A program made the position numbers and the translations under genes. The notes under the pieces are model-generated. The model was not told where the DNA came from. It did not search any database and worked only from the letters and a program-made list of their open reading frames with translations. A DNA stretch of 64,000 nucleotides from Brachionus manjavacas (Eukaryota > Rotifera > Eurotatoria > Ploima > Brachionidae): NCBI GenBank assembly GCA_019054805.1, contig JAHQIY010000003.1:3286001-3350000 (forward strand), given 5' to 3'. Position 1 is the stretch's first letter. Each line of letters begins with the position of its first letter. Shown here one piece after another: positions 1 through 10,659 of the stretch.

Positions 1-980
1 TCACTGAAACCATTTTTTTTCGTCTGAAGCTGAACACTTTTTCGCTCCCACTCTTCCTGAATCAAAATCAATTCATCAAAACCATCTCTAACTCTATTTG
101 ATGAATAGTAAATTTTGTTCAAAAAACACAGCTGAACCAACAGACCCAGGGAGATTAACAGAATATGCCAGCAGAACAAAGTGGTAATTATCATAATTTG
201 GTTGTGATCACAGCGGTTCCATTTCAAAAATGCGACATCCAAAGGCGGATAGAGCACAAAACCTGCCTGCCAAAACCAAGTGCCTTGCAGCATGGTGAAC
301 AGTATGCGACCATAGGTGAACATAACTTGCTGAGGGTTATAAATCTCCAAACAGATGGAAAGACAGCAGCCAAATATTGCGTAGACCAGCAAAACATGAA
401 CATGAATGTCCATTGGAGCTCGGCTGTGAAGATGAAAGGCAAACAAGAATGCTTCAATTGAATAAGCTATCAGACCAAAGTAAAAATCTGAGCGCTTTGG
501 TAAGTTGAAGCCTTTGTACAACAGAATTTCCACTATTGCTTGGAGCACAAATCCAGAATACATTGTTATATGCTGAAGGTTATTGCGGGCAAAGTAAAAT
601 GATTGTGTTTGCGGATGGGCGTCCCGTTTGTGCATGTGGACATGTGATGACTGATTGTCACAGCCAAAAATAGAAACATCATCTTTGCCGATTCCTGGCT
701 CTACTACATGGTTGAAGTCAATGGCGGTAACAAACTCGCCCAGAATGCCGATCAAACCGGCTGTTAACTTAAAACAACTTTCTACCGGTGATCGCCGCAA
801 CCTCTCAGTCGGTAAGCATATACAAGGCATGGTTGTCTGGGATACATAGTTGGCTTTGGATTTTTTGGCAGACAAGTAGTGCTTGGACTGAATGTAGCGA
901 ATGGCGGTCAAAAAACTCCACCACACTGCGAACAAAATGAAAAATGTTCCGGGCAACAAATGACCAGCTAATGACCCCAT
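1..980 (-). CDS. TMEM45: TMEM45-family (DUF716) multi-pass membrane protein, 3' end beyond the window
   Basis: One uninterrupted reading frame runs from an ATG at 980 down to base 1 (about 326 codons) and leaves the window without a stop. The protein begins MGSLAGHLLPGTFF, the GHxxPGxFF start of TMEM45A/B. It also has the family landmarks FHLHSRAPMDIHVH near residue 181 and LQGTWFWQAGFVLYPP near residue 228, plus an HxxMY-type motif (HITMYSGF) near residue 143. Several hydrophobic stretches fit the seven-pass topology of the family. TMEM45 proteins lie in internal or plasma membranes; their biochemical function is not settled. The segment after the first membrane span carries extra residues (about 40-75 and 95-130) compared with human TMEM45B. 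No intron is seen. Start choice: first ATG, directly before the conserved GHxxPG motif. The small plus-strand frames here are antisense shadows. Confidence 0.9.
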   Translation of the reverse strand, partial: MGSLAGHLLPGTFFILFAVWWSFLTAIRYIQSKHYLSAKKSKANYVSQTTMPCICLPTERLRRSPVESCFKLTAGLIGILGEFVTAIDFNHVVEPGIGKDDVSIFGCDNQSSHVHMHKRDAHPQTQSFYFARNNLQHITMYSGFVLQAIVEILLYKGFNLPKRSDFYFGLIAYSIEAFLFAFHLHSRAPMDIHVHVLLVYAIFGCCLSICLEIYNPQQVMFTYGRILFTMLQGTWFWQAGFVLYPPLDVAFLKWNRCDHNQIMIITTLFCWHILLISLGLLVQLCFLNKIYYSSNRVRDGFDELILIQEEWERKSVQLQTKKNGFS

Positions 981-1713
981 TTAGTTTAGAGGGATTTTAT
1001 GACTCTCACAATTTTTTAGCTTCTAAAATTTAAATTTTAAAAATGAGAAATACAAAATTTATTTTTTTAATATAAAAGTGAGATAAGGTAACTTTATCAA
1101 ATAGGTTTAATTTTATTTTTAGGATTCGATTTTTTTATTCAGTTGCCTAAGTGATTATTTTTAAAATACAGATAAAAAATTTTTATCCAAATTTTAGTAT
1201 TTTGCGATGAGTTATCGAAAAAATATAAACTTAATTGTTAAATTTTTTCTCGCTACGTGAGTGGAATTTTATTTGAGAAAAAAAAATAAACAGGATTTTT
1301 TTAATTAATTATTTTATCTTTTAGTCTTTTATTAGAATAAATTTTGCGGTAATTTTCTATTTAGGTATCAGATTCAGAGCATAAAAAAAGGTTTAGTGTA
1401 ATCCAAATAGACCCAAAAATGTTTTTTTTTATTATTATTACTTTAAAATTTTTATTGAAATTTGTTGTTCTATAGAAACTAAAACTAAATTTTTCATTTT
1501 AATTGAACATGAAAAATTTTAAAGTGTTCTTAATATTTCGAAAGATTTTTTGGCAAAAATGTTCCATAAACTTTAATTTAAATTTCATTTGGATTTTAAA
1601 AAAATTTTAAATTTAAGTGCATATTTTTTTAACAAAAAAAGTCATGTTTTGACTAAAATTTTTTTTGGAAAATAAAACAAAAAAAAAAAATATTCTGGAC
1701 ATATTTTATTACT

Positions 1714-1753
1714 TAAAAAAATGCTTATTTATTATTCTGTTTAGACATAATTA
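1714..1753 (+). repeat. 38-bp direct repeat, copy 1
   Basis: The stretch containing aatgcttatttattattctg and then tttagacataatta recurs almost base for base at 3281-3321, about 1.57 kb away. The two copies flank the decayed SWIM/MULE fragment at 2090-2700. It is too long for a normal target-site duplication; origin unknown. Confidence 0.7.
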
Positions 1754-1873
1754 AAGTTTTGAATTGCCAGAACCTTGAAAAAATTAAAATGAAATTTCAA
1801 TTTTTTTGTGACAGAATTTCGAAATCAATGAGTAACTAATTTCACAAAATTTATTTAAAAGTATGAAATTTTT

Positions 1874-1907
1874 GGAGCTCTAGCTCGAAACAGAAAACAA
1901 ATAAATA
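1874..1907 (+). repeat. Decayed 3' tail of the jockey-like LINE family
   Basis: The string ggagctctagctcgaaacag followed by an aaacaaataaataaa tail matches the 3' terminus of the LINE family seen whole at 63018-63062 and 31283-31333 (GGAGCTTTAGTTCGGTACAG plus AAAT-type tail). Little upstream sequence is recognisable. Confidence 0.5.
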
Positions 1908-2089
1908 AAAAAAAACTCTTATCAGATTAATTCTGAAAAATGATGTTTCGACTAAAAAAATATCACAAAAAATTAAGAAATGAATCAAATAATTTAATCG
2001 GATAAATCATCATCAAAGTCGAAAGAAAGAAACCCTAATTTTGAAACAACACAATAGTTTCTTTCAATGCTTGAAATTTCAACTCATGA

Positions 2090-2700
2090 ATAGACACTTG
2101 GCTTTAACTGGTGCAAATCAAAGAAAATAATAGTAAAAATCAAACAAGATGGTTCATAGATAATGTGATCTGAAAAAAGTGGAATCGAGGCTACTAAAGA
2201 AAGCTCTCGAGCCTATTTGAATACCACTAATTTGAGTTCTATTCAGAGTTCATTGAATGCAGAGATTCTCATAAAATTTTTGAAATAAGTAAAGATTGTT
2301 GGCAACTAAGTAAATGTTCTTGTCAATATTGGCTGAAAAATTTGATCCGTAAACATGTGACTGGAATATAAATATACAATTATATATTTATATTACTTTC
2401 ATATCCTACTCCTGATTTAAGAATAGAAAAAAATGCTTCAAAAGGACGTCGAAAGAAGGCTTTACTAGCGTTGGAGCGATATTCAAAAGGTCCTTAAGAT
2501 GGAGAATTATTTCAAATACTATCTAGTTCGATTCAAGTTAATACACCTATTTTAACTGTCTTCAATAGCGTTAAATTAAATCCAAGTAATATTTTATCCA
2601 TGCAGGCTGCTTCAAGCAACAACTCAAATGAAAATACACAGAAGAGAGGAAGAGGTCGATTCAGTTCAAAAAGCCGGTTCCAAAGCTAAGATAAATTCGA
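2090..2700 (+). pseudogene. Decayed MULE-type transposase C-terminus with a SWIM-like finger
   Basis: Around 2295-2365 the plus strand reads DCWQLSKCSCQYWLKNLI then RKHVTG. This is the CxC...CxH pattern of the SWIM zinc finger of MULE transposases and ZSWIM proteins, with the third cysteine replaced by arginine. At 2415-2500 follows EKNASKGRRKKALLALERY, like the basic 'GRxxKxxPALxR' tail after SWIM domains in such proteins, and at 2600-2685 a low-complexity end with KRGRGRFSSKSRF. Stops and frame shifts interrupt it. It is probably a dead transposon fragment or transposase-derived pseudogene, on the opposite strand to the MULE at 8261-10343. Confidence 0.6.
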
Positions 2701-3689
2701 GAACTAATTGATGATTTTTTTTTTCACTTTTATCTATTAAAAAAATATTATCTCTTTTAAAAAAAAATTAGCTATTTTTATCTACTTAAAAAAAATAAAT
2801 TAGCTACTGCAATAATTATTTCCCGTTTATAAAAATTTAATAAAATTTAGCAAGTCTGAGTATTTTGAATAAACCATATTCGATTTACTGTAATAATAAA
2901 CACATTTTACTTAGAATAAAAGCACCAAGTATTTGTTTCTGCCACATTAAAAACATCATTTTGAGCTTTTAGAACATGTACTCATTGTACATGATTCACA
3001 ATCAAATAACTGATATATTGGTCAAAAACGATGACCAAATTGCTTCTTTTTTATTATAAAACTAGAGAAGTGGAGAAAGGCCAAATTTTTTTTCGAAAAT
3101 ATAAAAATATATTCAATATAAAAACAAGAAAAAGTTTTTCTCTAGTTAAGTCAAATAAATTTAACTTGCATTCTTCTCTAAGAAGTAAGAACTAAAGTAA
3201 ACCTAATATTATTTTTATAGGAATTAGGCAAACAATTTAGATTACTTTTAATGAAAAAAATAATTAAATTTTTATTTATATAAAAAAAATGCTTATTTAT
3301 TATTCTGTTTAGACATAATTAATTAAATCCGTGCTTTTTTCTAGATCTTCCAAAATTTAAATTATCTATTTTTCGAATTTTGTCATTATGAAATCTTTAA
3401 GAAAAAAAACATGTTCGAATTTTTTTCATAATAAAAAAATTACAATTTTTCTTTTAATTTTTTTCACTGAAATGAATAGAAATTTAAAAAAAATTAGCGC
3501 AAAAAATTTACAAATTTTATCTTGAACCCAAAATTTTCTCGTATTTCAAATATTTTTTTGTTTTATTTACTTTTTTACTTTTGAGCCATAAATTTAAAAA
3601 AATTTACTTAAAGGATTTTTTGATTTTTTAAAATTTTTAAATATTCGTCTAAATGCTGGTAAAATCGTTGTAAAAAATCAGTAATTTAC
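2701..3689. other. AT-rich DNA without recognisable genes
   Basis: Only homopolymer-rich sequence and the second copy of the 38-bp repeat (3281-3321) are seen. Confidence 0.6.
3281..3321 (+). repeat. 38-bp direct repeat, copy 2
   Basis: Near-perfect copy of 1714-1753, differing mainly in the length of the leading A run. Confidence 0.7.
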
Positions 3690-4350
3690 ATCAGTACAAA
3701 TAGGTGAGCACTTTTTTAGAACACAGATCATTCCAGGTGGTCTATAAAGACAGTTTATTAATCGAAAGACCTGAAGAATTCGCATTACCCCAAAGAAATT
3801 GCCTTTCAACGATCATATTTATAATCTATTTCAGTGCTATGACTAAAAACCTTTCGGAGAATGCTAAAATAGCTCTCCATGTACATGATTTAGGCATCTG
3901 GATGGCTTGCAAGGCAATAAAAGATCTTGAATTGAATCTTCAACGTGCAAATAACAAAATTTTATAATTTTATAATTATAGAATTTATATGCCTGACAAA
4001 AACATATTACACACAGCGTTTACTAATGCAGGAAATTGAAAAAAATTACAAGTTAAGTACAATTTAAAACTTTTTATTGACAATAGTGAATTTTTTCTAG
4101 ATCCATTACCCAACTTTTTAGGTATTTAGCTTGATCTCTTTTTCAAATCCGATCTATAAACAATTTAAAAAAATAATTTCTAAAATTAATTTAATCAAGA
4201 GAATCAAAACATTCAAATGATCGTATTCACTCTCTCTGAACATCAAACTAAATAAATCTTTGATTAGGTCACTTTTCGATTATTGCTTCATTAAAGTAAA
4301 TAAAGGAACTGAAAAAATATGGTGTAATAAAAACACCATATTTATTTAAC
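3690..4350 (+). mobile_element. Degenerate LINE reverse transcriptase fragment (palm to thumb)
   Basis: 3764-3967 reads NCLSTIIFIIYFSAMTKN then LSENAKIALHVHDLGIW and KAIKDLELNLQRANNKI. This is a worn version of the LINE 'GxxLSPxLFxIYINDLPK ... IALYADDLAIW ... KDLExxLQxxLNKI' block, with the catalytic YADD changed to HVHD. After a damaged stretch, 4100-4330 continues with the thumb region: PLPNFLGI, then frame-shifted IKRIKTFK and LNKSLIRSLFDYCF. Both catalytic aspartates of the DD box cannot be read, so it is inactive. The family differs from the CR1-like copies further along. Confidence 0.7.
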
Positions 4351-6141
4351 GCCATATTAAATTTTTTACACAAAAAGGATTTTTATAATCCTTTTTTGTA
4401 ATTAAAAAAAAAGATATTAATTACTCAAAAGAACACTTTATATACTTGAGAAAAAAGTTTAGAACATTTATTAATTTAAAATAAGCTCATTGTCTATCCA
4501 TGCAGTGACTGCCTGTTAAAAAGCGACCATGATTACTTCCAAATTGAGCAGAAAATCATAAAGTCAAATTCCCTAGCCCATTTATTTTACAACTAAGAAG
4601 AATTCCATTAAACTATTTGGAAAGTAAAAATAGATAAAAATTGATTGATAAAAAAACTCTATTTTCAAAAATTCAGAAATTTTTAAAATAATAATATCTT
4701 AAATCTTATTTTATCAAAAGGTAAGCAATATAATTTAAATTTTTATTAGAAAAAGATAAAAATTGAATTAATTATTAAATATCCGATTCAACAATAAAAA
4801 GCAATCAAAAAATAAAAATTTTTTAAAAAATACAAAACAAAAAATAGTTAACACAAAGTAATCTTCTATGACCGAAATTTTTTAGTTGATCTTTTAAGAC
4901 CTTGTATGAGAAATATGTGCTTGAGCTGCTCTTATAACTTATTAATTGCATTAAGATTTGCAGGTTCTTGAAGATATTATACGATCACATTTTTATTTGC
5001 TGATATAATCTATCAAAAAATTTAAGGAAAGATTTTAAAATAAATTTATTATTCGGAAAATAGCGCGCAAATCAGTAAATTTTTAGCAGTAAATTTATTT
5101 ATTTTAGGTTCACTAAAGAACTTTACCTAACACAAAATTGAGAAAAATACTAAAGCTTGTAGTTCTTGGTGAGTTTACCACGATTACATATTTATATTCA
5201 AAAGTCATTTTGATTTTTTTAAAAAAGAATAAAATTATTTAAATTAAACTGAGTCAAATAAATATCATCGGCAATCTATCAGTCAGAATCGCGATCAAAT
5301 GAAATATATGCTGTTCCAGGTAGATATTGTGGCAGCCTAACAAGTGTTAATGTCCAGACTTGGACTTTAATTTGGGACTTTTAAACAACTCTGCACGGAG
5401 CTTTCGATTAAAAGTTAAATCGTAAAATAAAACTAAATTAAAGAATACTAATCATAAAATTAGCCATAATTTGACATTTGACGATGCATCGCCGAGTCAT
5501 ACAATCAGGCCTTCAAATCATATTTTATCCTCAATGGTTTCCCATGAAACCGAATACATTTTTCGTTTCTTCTATCAAAGAAACGTAGAAAATGTTGAAT
5601 AAATAGAAAATTTAGTGTCACAAGTAAAAAAAAATTTATCTCATTTTTATTGTCATTTTAACCAAATTGGTGTCAAATATTTTGTATTTTTTAATTTTTG
5701 TGGTTATTCTAATAAAATTGGGGAAAAACTTAAGAATTTGTGGAAAATAAATTTCGAACTAAATTTCTCCTAAAAAAAAGTAAAAAGTACAGTAATTTTA
5801 CAAAATATTTGATAGAATTTAATTATTTTCTCCTTCAATGGAGGTTAATTTAACAATAAATTAATAAATTAATTCATATAATTCCAAAATAAATGAGTTA
5901 AATAAATTAAAAACCGATTATTTCTTAAATGCATCACCCTGACTTATTATCGATAGCTTTAATCCTAATCAGTTTAACTATCAGAAAATGCATACAACGA
6001 ATAATGTTTCTTTCCTGAAAAATTTGTTAACTTTAGACAAGGGTCGATCTATTTTGGTCCAGATTACATTACATTTATTCTCTAATTTAGACTTGAAGAT
6101 TAAGGAAAATCTAAAAAGTAGTTTTCTATTTTAATTAAGAA
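4351..6141. other. AT-rich intergenic DNA, nothing coding recognised
   Basis: No supported gene. A small perfect hairpin (atatggtgt, 7-nt loop, acaccatat) lies just upstream at 4317-4341, and a shorter one around 4376-4400 (aaaaggatt / aatcctttt). Both are too small to assign. Confidence 0.5.
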
Positions 6142-7022
6142 GTCTATAGTGATAGGCAACTAGTTGGTCACATTTTTTATGACCATTACCCCTCACCTAA
6201 AATATGTGAACAAGACTAGTTACCTAATTTTCGAAGTGGTAAAATGTGACCATAAATTTAATAATAAAAAATTAAGTTACCAAAGGAATTCAAATTAAAA
6301 AAAATTAAAAATCATCAGTTTTAAGTTTTAAGTTTTGATGTATTTTTAACCTTTTTGCTAATTTTTTGTTTTTTACTTTTTCTGTAGAAGAAATAAAATC
6401 TTATATTTAAAAAAAAAATTAGAAAATTTGGGTTTTTTTGAAGTTCGGTACAAAAGAACAGAACAAAATGTAAAAAAAATTTATTTAATTTAATTTTTTT
6501 CTAAAAGATTAAAATTAGTTATGTGAATGCAGCATGGTGCAACATTCATAGTTGCATCAACTGTCAAAGTCTGCTAATAATGTGCAAAATCTCTGCAAAA
6601 TGCACTACGCTCGATTATATTGAAATTTAATTTCTGCCAAAATCTGCAAATTTAACAAACCTTGATATATAATCCAACTTTGAATGTTGCACTATGTTGC
6701 GTTTACAGAACTCAGTTTAAACCTTTAGAAAAAAAGTTATTCAATTTTTTAAAAAATTTTTCTGTTCTTTTTATCATTTTGTACTGAATTTGACAAAACC
6801 GAAAATTTGTGCAACTTATTTAATATTTACATTCATACAACAAACTTTTGAATTTAACGTTGTATAATTTTACGTCTGACAGTTCCTTGCTTGTTTTATC
6901 TTTACTTTAATATTCATTTTTTGTGACTTAATATTTTGAAAGACTATAAGTTAATGCACACTTAAACTTTTATTTGCTTCAAAATATAATAATTGACCAA
7001 CTGGTCGCCAATCACTATAGAC
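6142..7022. repeat. Non-autonomous DNA element with 29-bp terminal inverted repeats
   Basis: 6142-6170 (gtctatagtgataggcaact...) and 6994-7022, read in reverse complement (gtctatagtgattggcgacc...), match at 26 of 29 positions and both end in agttggtca. The 880-bp interior has no transposase-like frame and contains a second inverted-repeat element (6529-6700). An exact target duplication is not clear; attaag-like strings lie just outside both ends. Superfamily not assigned; hAT or another small-TIR class is possible. Confidence 0.6.
6529..6700. repeat. 172-bp hairpin element nested in the larger inverted-repeat element
   Basis: 6529-6548 (gcagcatggtgcaacattca) and 6681-6700 are reverse complements at 18 of 20 positions. 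The interior is rich in tgcaaa/ctctgc strings like those of the foldback at 54611-54790, suggesting related miniature elements. Confidence 0.5.
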
Positions 7023-8251
7023 CCTGATTAAGTTTAAACCTTTTTACCAGAATTTAACTTTCTTCCTCAGGCTTTATTTTTCTATATTTTTCTTACATTA
7101 CAAATTCTTGAAATTGGTGCTTTTTTCAAGTCCAAGTCGCCTCAAAAAAAATTTTTTTAAGAAAAAAACATTAATTTTTGTACAAAATGTATGAAAATTT
7201 CAAGTTGATTTCTCAAAAGACGATACTTAAGAAATGTAGACAGACTATTGGGATTTAAGATATCTTATGACTCTAGGAGCTGATAAAACTGAAAGCGAAA
7301 AATCTAATTGATTCCAGATTGCCAAAGAATATGGTAGTTTCTTTTATTGAGCTCCGAATCTTTTTTTTTGTTTAATTTATACTTTTAAAAGCACTTAATT
7401 TTTCTTTTCCAACAAACCAAATGATTGCATAAATTCTGACTTACTTGTAAAATATGTGTCACAATTTTTGTTTGAGATGCTTAGATCGAATCTGCGTATT
7501 ATTCTTGATTAGGAACTCATTTGCATATCTAGTTCCCATAATTAAGCATCAAATACAAAACAATAATCATAAGATAAAAATACAAGAGCTTTTGAGAATA
7601 TTTATTAAAAAATCAATAATTTGATGTATTTTATTATTTTTGAAATGAATCAATTTTATAAATTTGGGAATAGAGATGAGGTACTTACCGTAAAAGTGTC
7701 TGAATATAAATGTAGTTCCTCTAATGCCAGGAAGTAAGAATTGGAAAAATTAATTTAATAGAGATTTTTATTTTTTTGATTAAAAAAATCAATAAAACGA
7801 TGACAAATTTTTTAACTCGATGCAAAAAATATATACAAAAAATTTGAAATTAATTTTAGATATACATAATTTCTGGTGGACTTGCACATTTTCCAGCTAA
7901 GAAAGAACCCATTGTAAGACTCTTTAGTAAAAAAATGCTTTCAAAACATTTTTGTTTTATTTAAAATTACGTAAGCTTTTTTCAAGATAAATAATTTAAA
8001 AATTTTGAAAAGAAATATACTTTTTCCTTTTTTTTACCAAAGAACCCATTTTTCTTGGCGGTAAACATCAGGTAACGATTTAACTAAAAATAACATATCC
8101 TTAACAACTAATTGCCCAAGACTTTAATTTTACCAATTCAGTATTATTGAAATATTTTTCTTTTAGTGAACTTGACAAAGACATAAAATTTTGCTTAAAA
8201 AAGGTCTTAATCATCAAGACTTAATACTTACATTTCCAATTTTTTTCTGGT
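7023..8251. other. AT-rich intergenic DNA
   Basis: Nothing recognised apart from homopolymer tracts. Confidence 0.5.
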
Positions 8252-8408
8252 CTATAATAAGGTTGCGTTTATTTTCACACATTTTATGGATAAATAAACA
8301 AAAATTGATACACACAAAAAGTGGATGTGGATTTGAAATTTTTTTATTTATTTAGACACAAGTTATATTAAAAAATAAAAAAAAATAAGATTAACAAATT
8401 TAGATTAA

Positions 8409-9269
8409 TTAATTAGAGTTACAATTAGCACAAAGCCATTTTTTAATCTTAGGAGCATAAGCTTTTTTAACACATTTTAAATGAAAATAATTATTACAAG
8501 AACTACAAACGATAAACTTAGAGTCGCAAGATAAAGAACAAGAGTTGCAAGAATTTAATTGACCATGTGATCTTAATGCTGATAATGTATTTTGCAACAT
8601 TAAGAGAGCATCACTAGTGAAGAAACTTGAAACTAAAGAAGATATTTCATTATTTTCATTCACAAAAGCACAACTAAGTACACTAGGATTAATTTTCGAA
8701 GGTATTACTTGTATATGCTCTTCATCGACGACACGCTCTTTTGAAATGAAACTATCTACACTTGGCTTGAATTCATCGAGTAGAATTTGAGTAAAAAATT
8801 CTTTTAACTCGCTGTCGTCATTTAATTTGATTGATTTTGACCGTTGTGTTGTAATTGTGTTTGCTTTGGCTTTTCGTTTACGTTCCTTCAAAGTAGGAGC
8901 TCCTCGTTTTGGCACATCTTTTGCTAATTCAATCGATGCTAAACTTATTTTTTCGACATTTTCATCTAAAATCTCCGTTTCTATATCGACTGATTTAGGT
9001 TCATCAATTGAAATTGGCTCATCGATCGATTTGTCATCATTGATCTCGATCGCATTATAAGTTGAAATATCATCTGGAGTAACTTTATCTTCGACATTTG
9101 AGCTTTCAATCGGCTTGAGTGTAAAGTTGATGTTTTTTTCCCACATTTCTTTAATCATTAAGAGCTGTTCCATGCGATCATGAAAAACGTCCTCTGAATC
9201 TCCAGACACAAGTTGAGCAATTTCATTCATTATCCGTTTACATTCATTGAATCGTGCAGTCACGAACAA
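8409..9269 (-). CDS. C-terminal part of MULE-element protein with PHD-like zinc finger
   Basis: An open frame of 286 codons starts after a stop, has no clear ATG (first ATG at codon 14), and continues the transposon protein in another frame than 9244-10071. The first 45 residues (FNECKRIMNEIAQLVSGDS...) resemble the helical tail after the SWIM finger in MULE/ZSWIM proteins. The middle is acidic and repetitive (DEPISIDEPKSVDIE), followed by a basic patch KERKRKAKA. The last 45 residues hold CNSC ... VCSSC ... FHLKC ... LCANC, the Cys4-His-Cys3 spacing of a PHD-type finger. It is probably expressed, if at all, only as a broken transposon product. The PHD-like finger at the end is the unusual part. 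Confidence 0.6.
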   Translation of the reverse strand: MFVTARFNECKRIMNEIAQLVSGDSEDVFHDRMEQLLMIKEMWEKNINFTLKPIESSNVEDKVTPDDISTYNAIEINDDKSIDEPISIDEPKSVDIETEILDENVEKISLASIELAKDVPKRGAPTLKERKRKAKANTITTQRSKSIKLNDDSELKEFFTQILLDEFKPSVDSFISKERVVDEEHIQVIPSKINPSVLSCAFVNENNEISSLVSSFFTSDALLMLQNTLSALRSHGQLNSCNSCSLSCDSKFIVCSSCNNYFHLKCVKKAYAPKIKKWLCANCNSN

Positions 9270-10071
9270 CTATTAAATAAACTGGGTAGTTGTTGTGATT
9301 CAAACTATATGTACCATCAATAAAAAGTATCTCTCCATATTGTGCGTATAACTGTTTCATTTGTATACTTTGATAATACACCATTAACAATGTTTTCGCG
9401 TTAACTTCATCGTATACGAGTTTGAAGTTGTTGTGGTTATCTATTTTGATTCTTTCGTTCATCACGTTTTCGAAAGCTTTTAACGGGTGATCGTCCTTGG
9501 TTATATTTTTTTTTGATAATTTATTCCGAACGTTCCACATGTCACGAGTTGTTAGCCATTTGTTCGTCTTTTGACTCATTGTCATAGCTATCATCTTTGC
9601 ATCCCCTCCTGTTTCAAAATGTTCGTAAATTTCTCGCTCTTCTTCTTCTGTTAAACGTCTATTGCTTGGATGCTTCGCATAGTCTTCTTGATTGAGCCTG
9701 TGAGCTTCTTCGAGTTGTTTTGTCTCTTTATTTATACGTTGATGTTTTAAATCGCACTTTGTTATTTCGTATTTGTCTTTGTGTCGACCTGATATGACGT
9801 AGTTTACTCTGATTTCAGTCAAACAATTGCATGGCGCTACATAGCCTTGAATCGGCCTTGTTCCTTTCGATTTGGTTGTTATGTCTTTTTCGTCACGATG
9901 GTAAACGCATTTCAAATGAACAAACTTGTATTGAGTACCATTTTCTTCGTCAATTTTTTTGCTGTTAAATTTTTTCCATATTGAATATGATTGCTTTGAG
10001 TAATCGTTCAATAGCTCGATAAAGTCGTCGAAAGAATCGAAAACTCTTCCAATGTAAAATTCGTTTTCCAT
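9244..10071 (-). CDS. N-terminal part of MULE-type transposase (FAR1-like DNA-binding region plus start of catalytic core)
   Basis: 275 codons from an ATG at 10071. Residues 8-110 hold a FAR1/WRKY-GCM1-like region (FDSFDDFIELLNDYSKQSY ... LKCVYHRD ... CNCLTEIRV ... CDLKHQR) with the Cys/His pattern of ZSWIM3-like proteins. A charged helical linker follows (RRLTEEEEREIYEHF). Near residues 248-271, ILFIDGTYSLNHNNYPVYLI then VVRD is the first conserved block of the MULE transposase core, with the first catalytic Asp in DGTY. The frame stops six residues later, so the other catalytic residues are absent. It lies wholly inside the TIR-bounded element. Confidence 0.75.
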   Translation of the reverse strand: MENEFYIGRVFDSFDDFIELLNDYSKQSYSIWKKFNSKKIDEENGTQYKFVHLKCVYHRDEKDITTKSKGTRPIQGYVAPCNCLTEIRVNYVISGRHKDKYEITKCDLKHQRINKETKQLEEAHRLNQEDYAKHPSNRRLTEEEEREIYEHFETGGDAKMIAMTMSQKTNKWLTTRDMWNVRNKLSKKNITKDDHPLKAFENVMNERIKIDNHNNFKLVYDEVNAKTLLMVYYQSIQMKQLYAQYGEILFIDGTYSLNHNNYPVYLIVVRDCTIQ

Positions 10072-10352
10072 TTTGATTTAAGAATGATGATAGATAAGGA
10101 GCCATTTCTTATATTTTATATGTTCTTATTCAAGCTTATTCCTAATTAATTGATTTGATGAGCTTCAATTATATTTTTTTGATGGATTTCAATGTAAAGA
10201 ATAAACAAAAAAATATTGTCAATTTGTGGCTAAATAACTAATTATTTTATATACACAAGAAAATTTTTTTGTTTATTTACAGGTAAATTGTGTGCGATAA
10301 AACAAGATATTTATCCACAATTTGTGTTTAAATAAATTCACTCCTATAATAA

Positions 10353-10659
10353 TTTAATAGTTATCTTTTAAATTTTTTTTTAAAGAAGGCATTTGAGATT
10401 AAATATGTTTTATACTAAAAGAAAAATATACAAAAATCATTTTATTAATTTTATCACTATTTAATTTTATAATTTATCTCATTGTATTATCAATAAGATA
10501 AGATTCCCGTTCGCAAAAAGAAGCAAAAATAAAAGACATGATCAAAGTCACCGCTATTCGGTTTGCCAACACTAAAAAAATAATAAAGATCATCAAAGAT
10601 TTGTCTTTGTTTTTTTTTTCTATGTAAAAATTGAAACATAAATTATTCAACAATGCATA
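10353..10659. other. AT-rich spacer between two DNA elements
   Basis: Nothing recognised. Confidence 0.5.

Larger units (their letters stand above)
981..2089. other. AT-rich intergenic DNA upstream of the TMEM45 gene
   Basis: No coding frame of note. It holds one copy of a 38-bp direct repeat and a decayed LINE 3' tail, listed separately. The first hundred bases should hold the 5' UTR and promoter of the TMEM45 gene, but I see no clear core-promoter motif. Confidence 0.6.
8261..10343 (-). mobile_element. Internally deleted MULE-type DNA transposon with TIRs and 9-bp target duplication
   Basis: 8261-8296 and the reverse complement of 10308-10343 align without gaps at 27 of 36 positions and share ggataaata at the inner edge. 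The 9-mer ctataataa lies directly outside both ends (8252-8260 and 10344-10352), the target-duplication length known for Mutator-like elements. Between them, on the minus strand, lie the N-terminal part of a MULE transposase (10071-9244) and a second frame ending in a PHD-like finger (9269-8409). The two frames overlap by 26 bp. The catalytic core downstream of the first Asp and any SWIM finger are missing, so this looks like a deletion derivative. Confidence 0.8.

Noticed and set aside
165-849. Plus-strand open frames of 98 and 64 codons
   Set aside because: They are antisense to the TMEM45 frame, which has clear family motifs.
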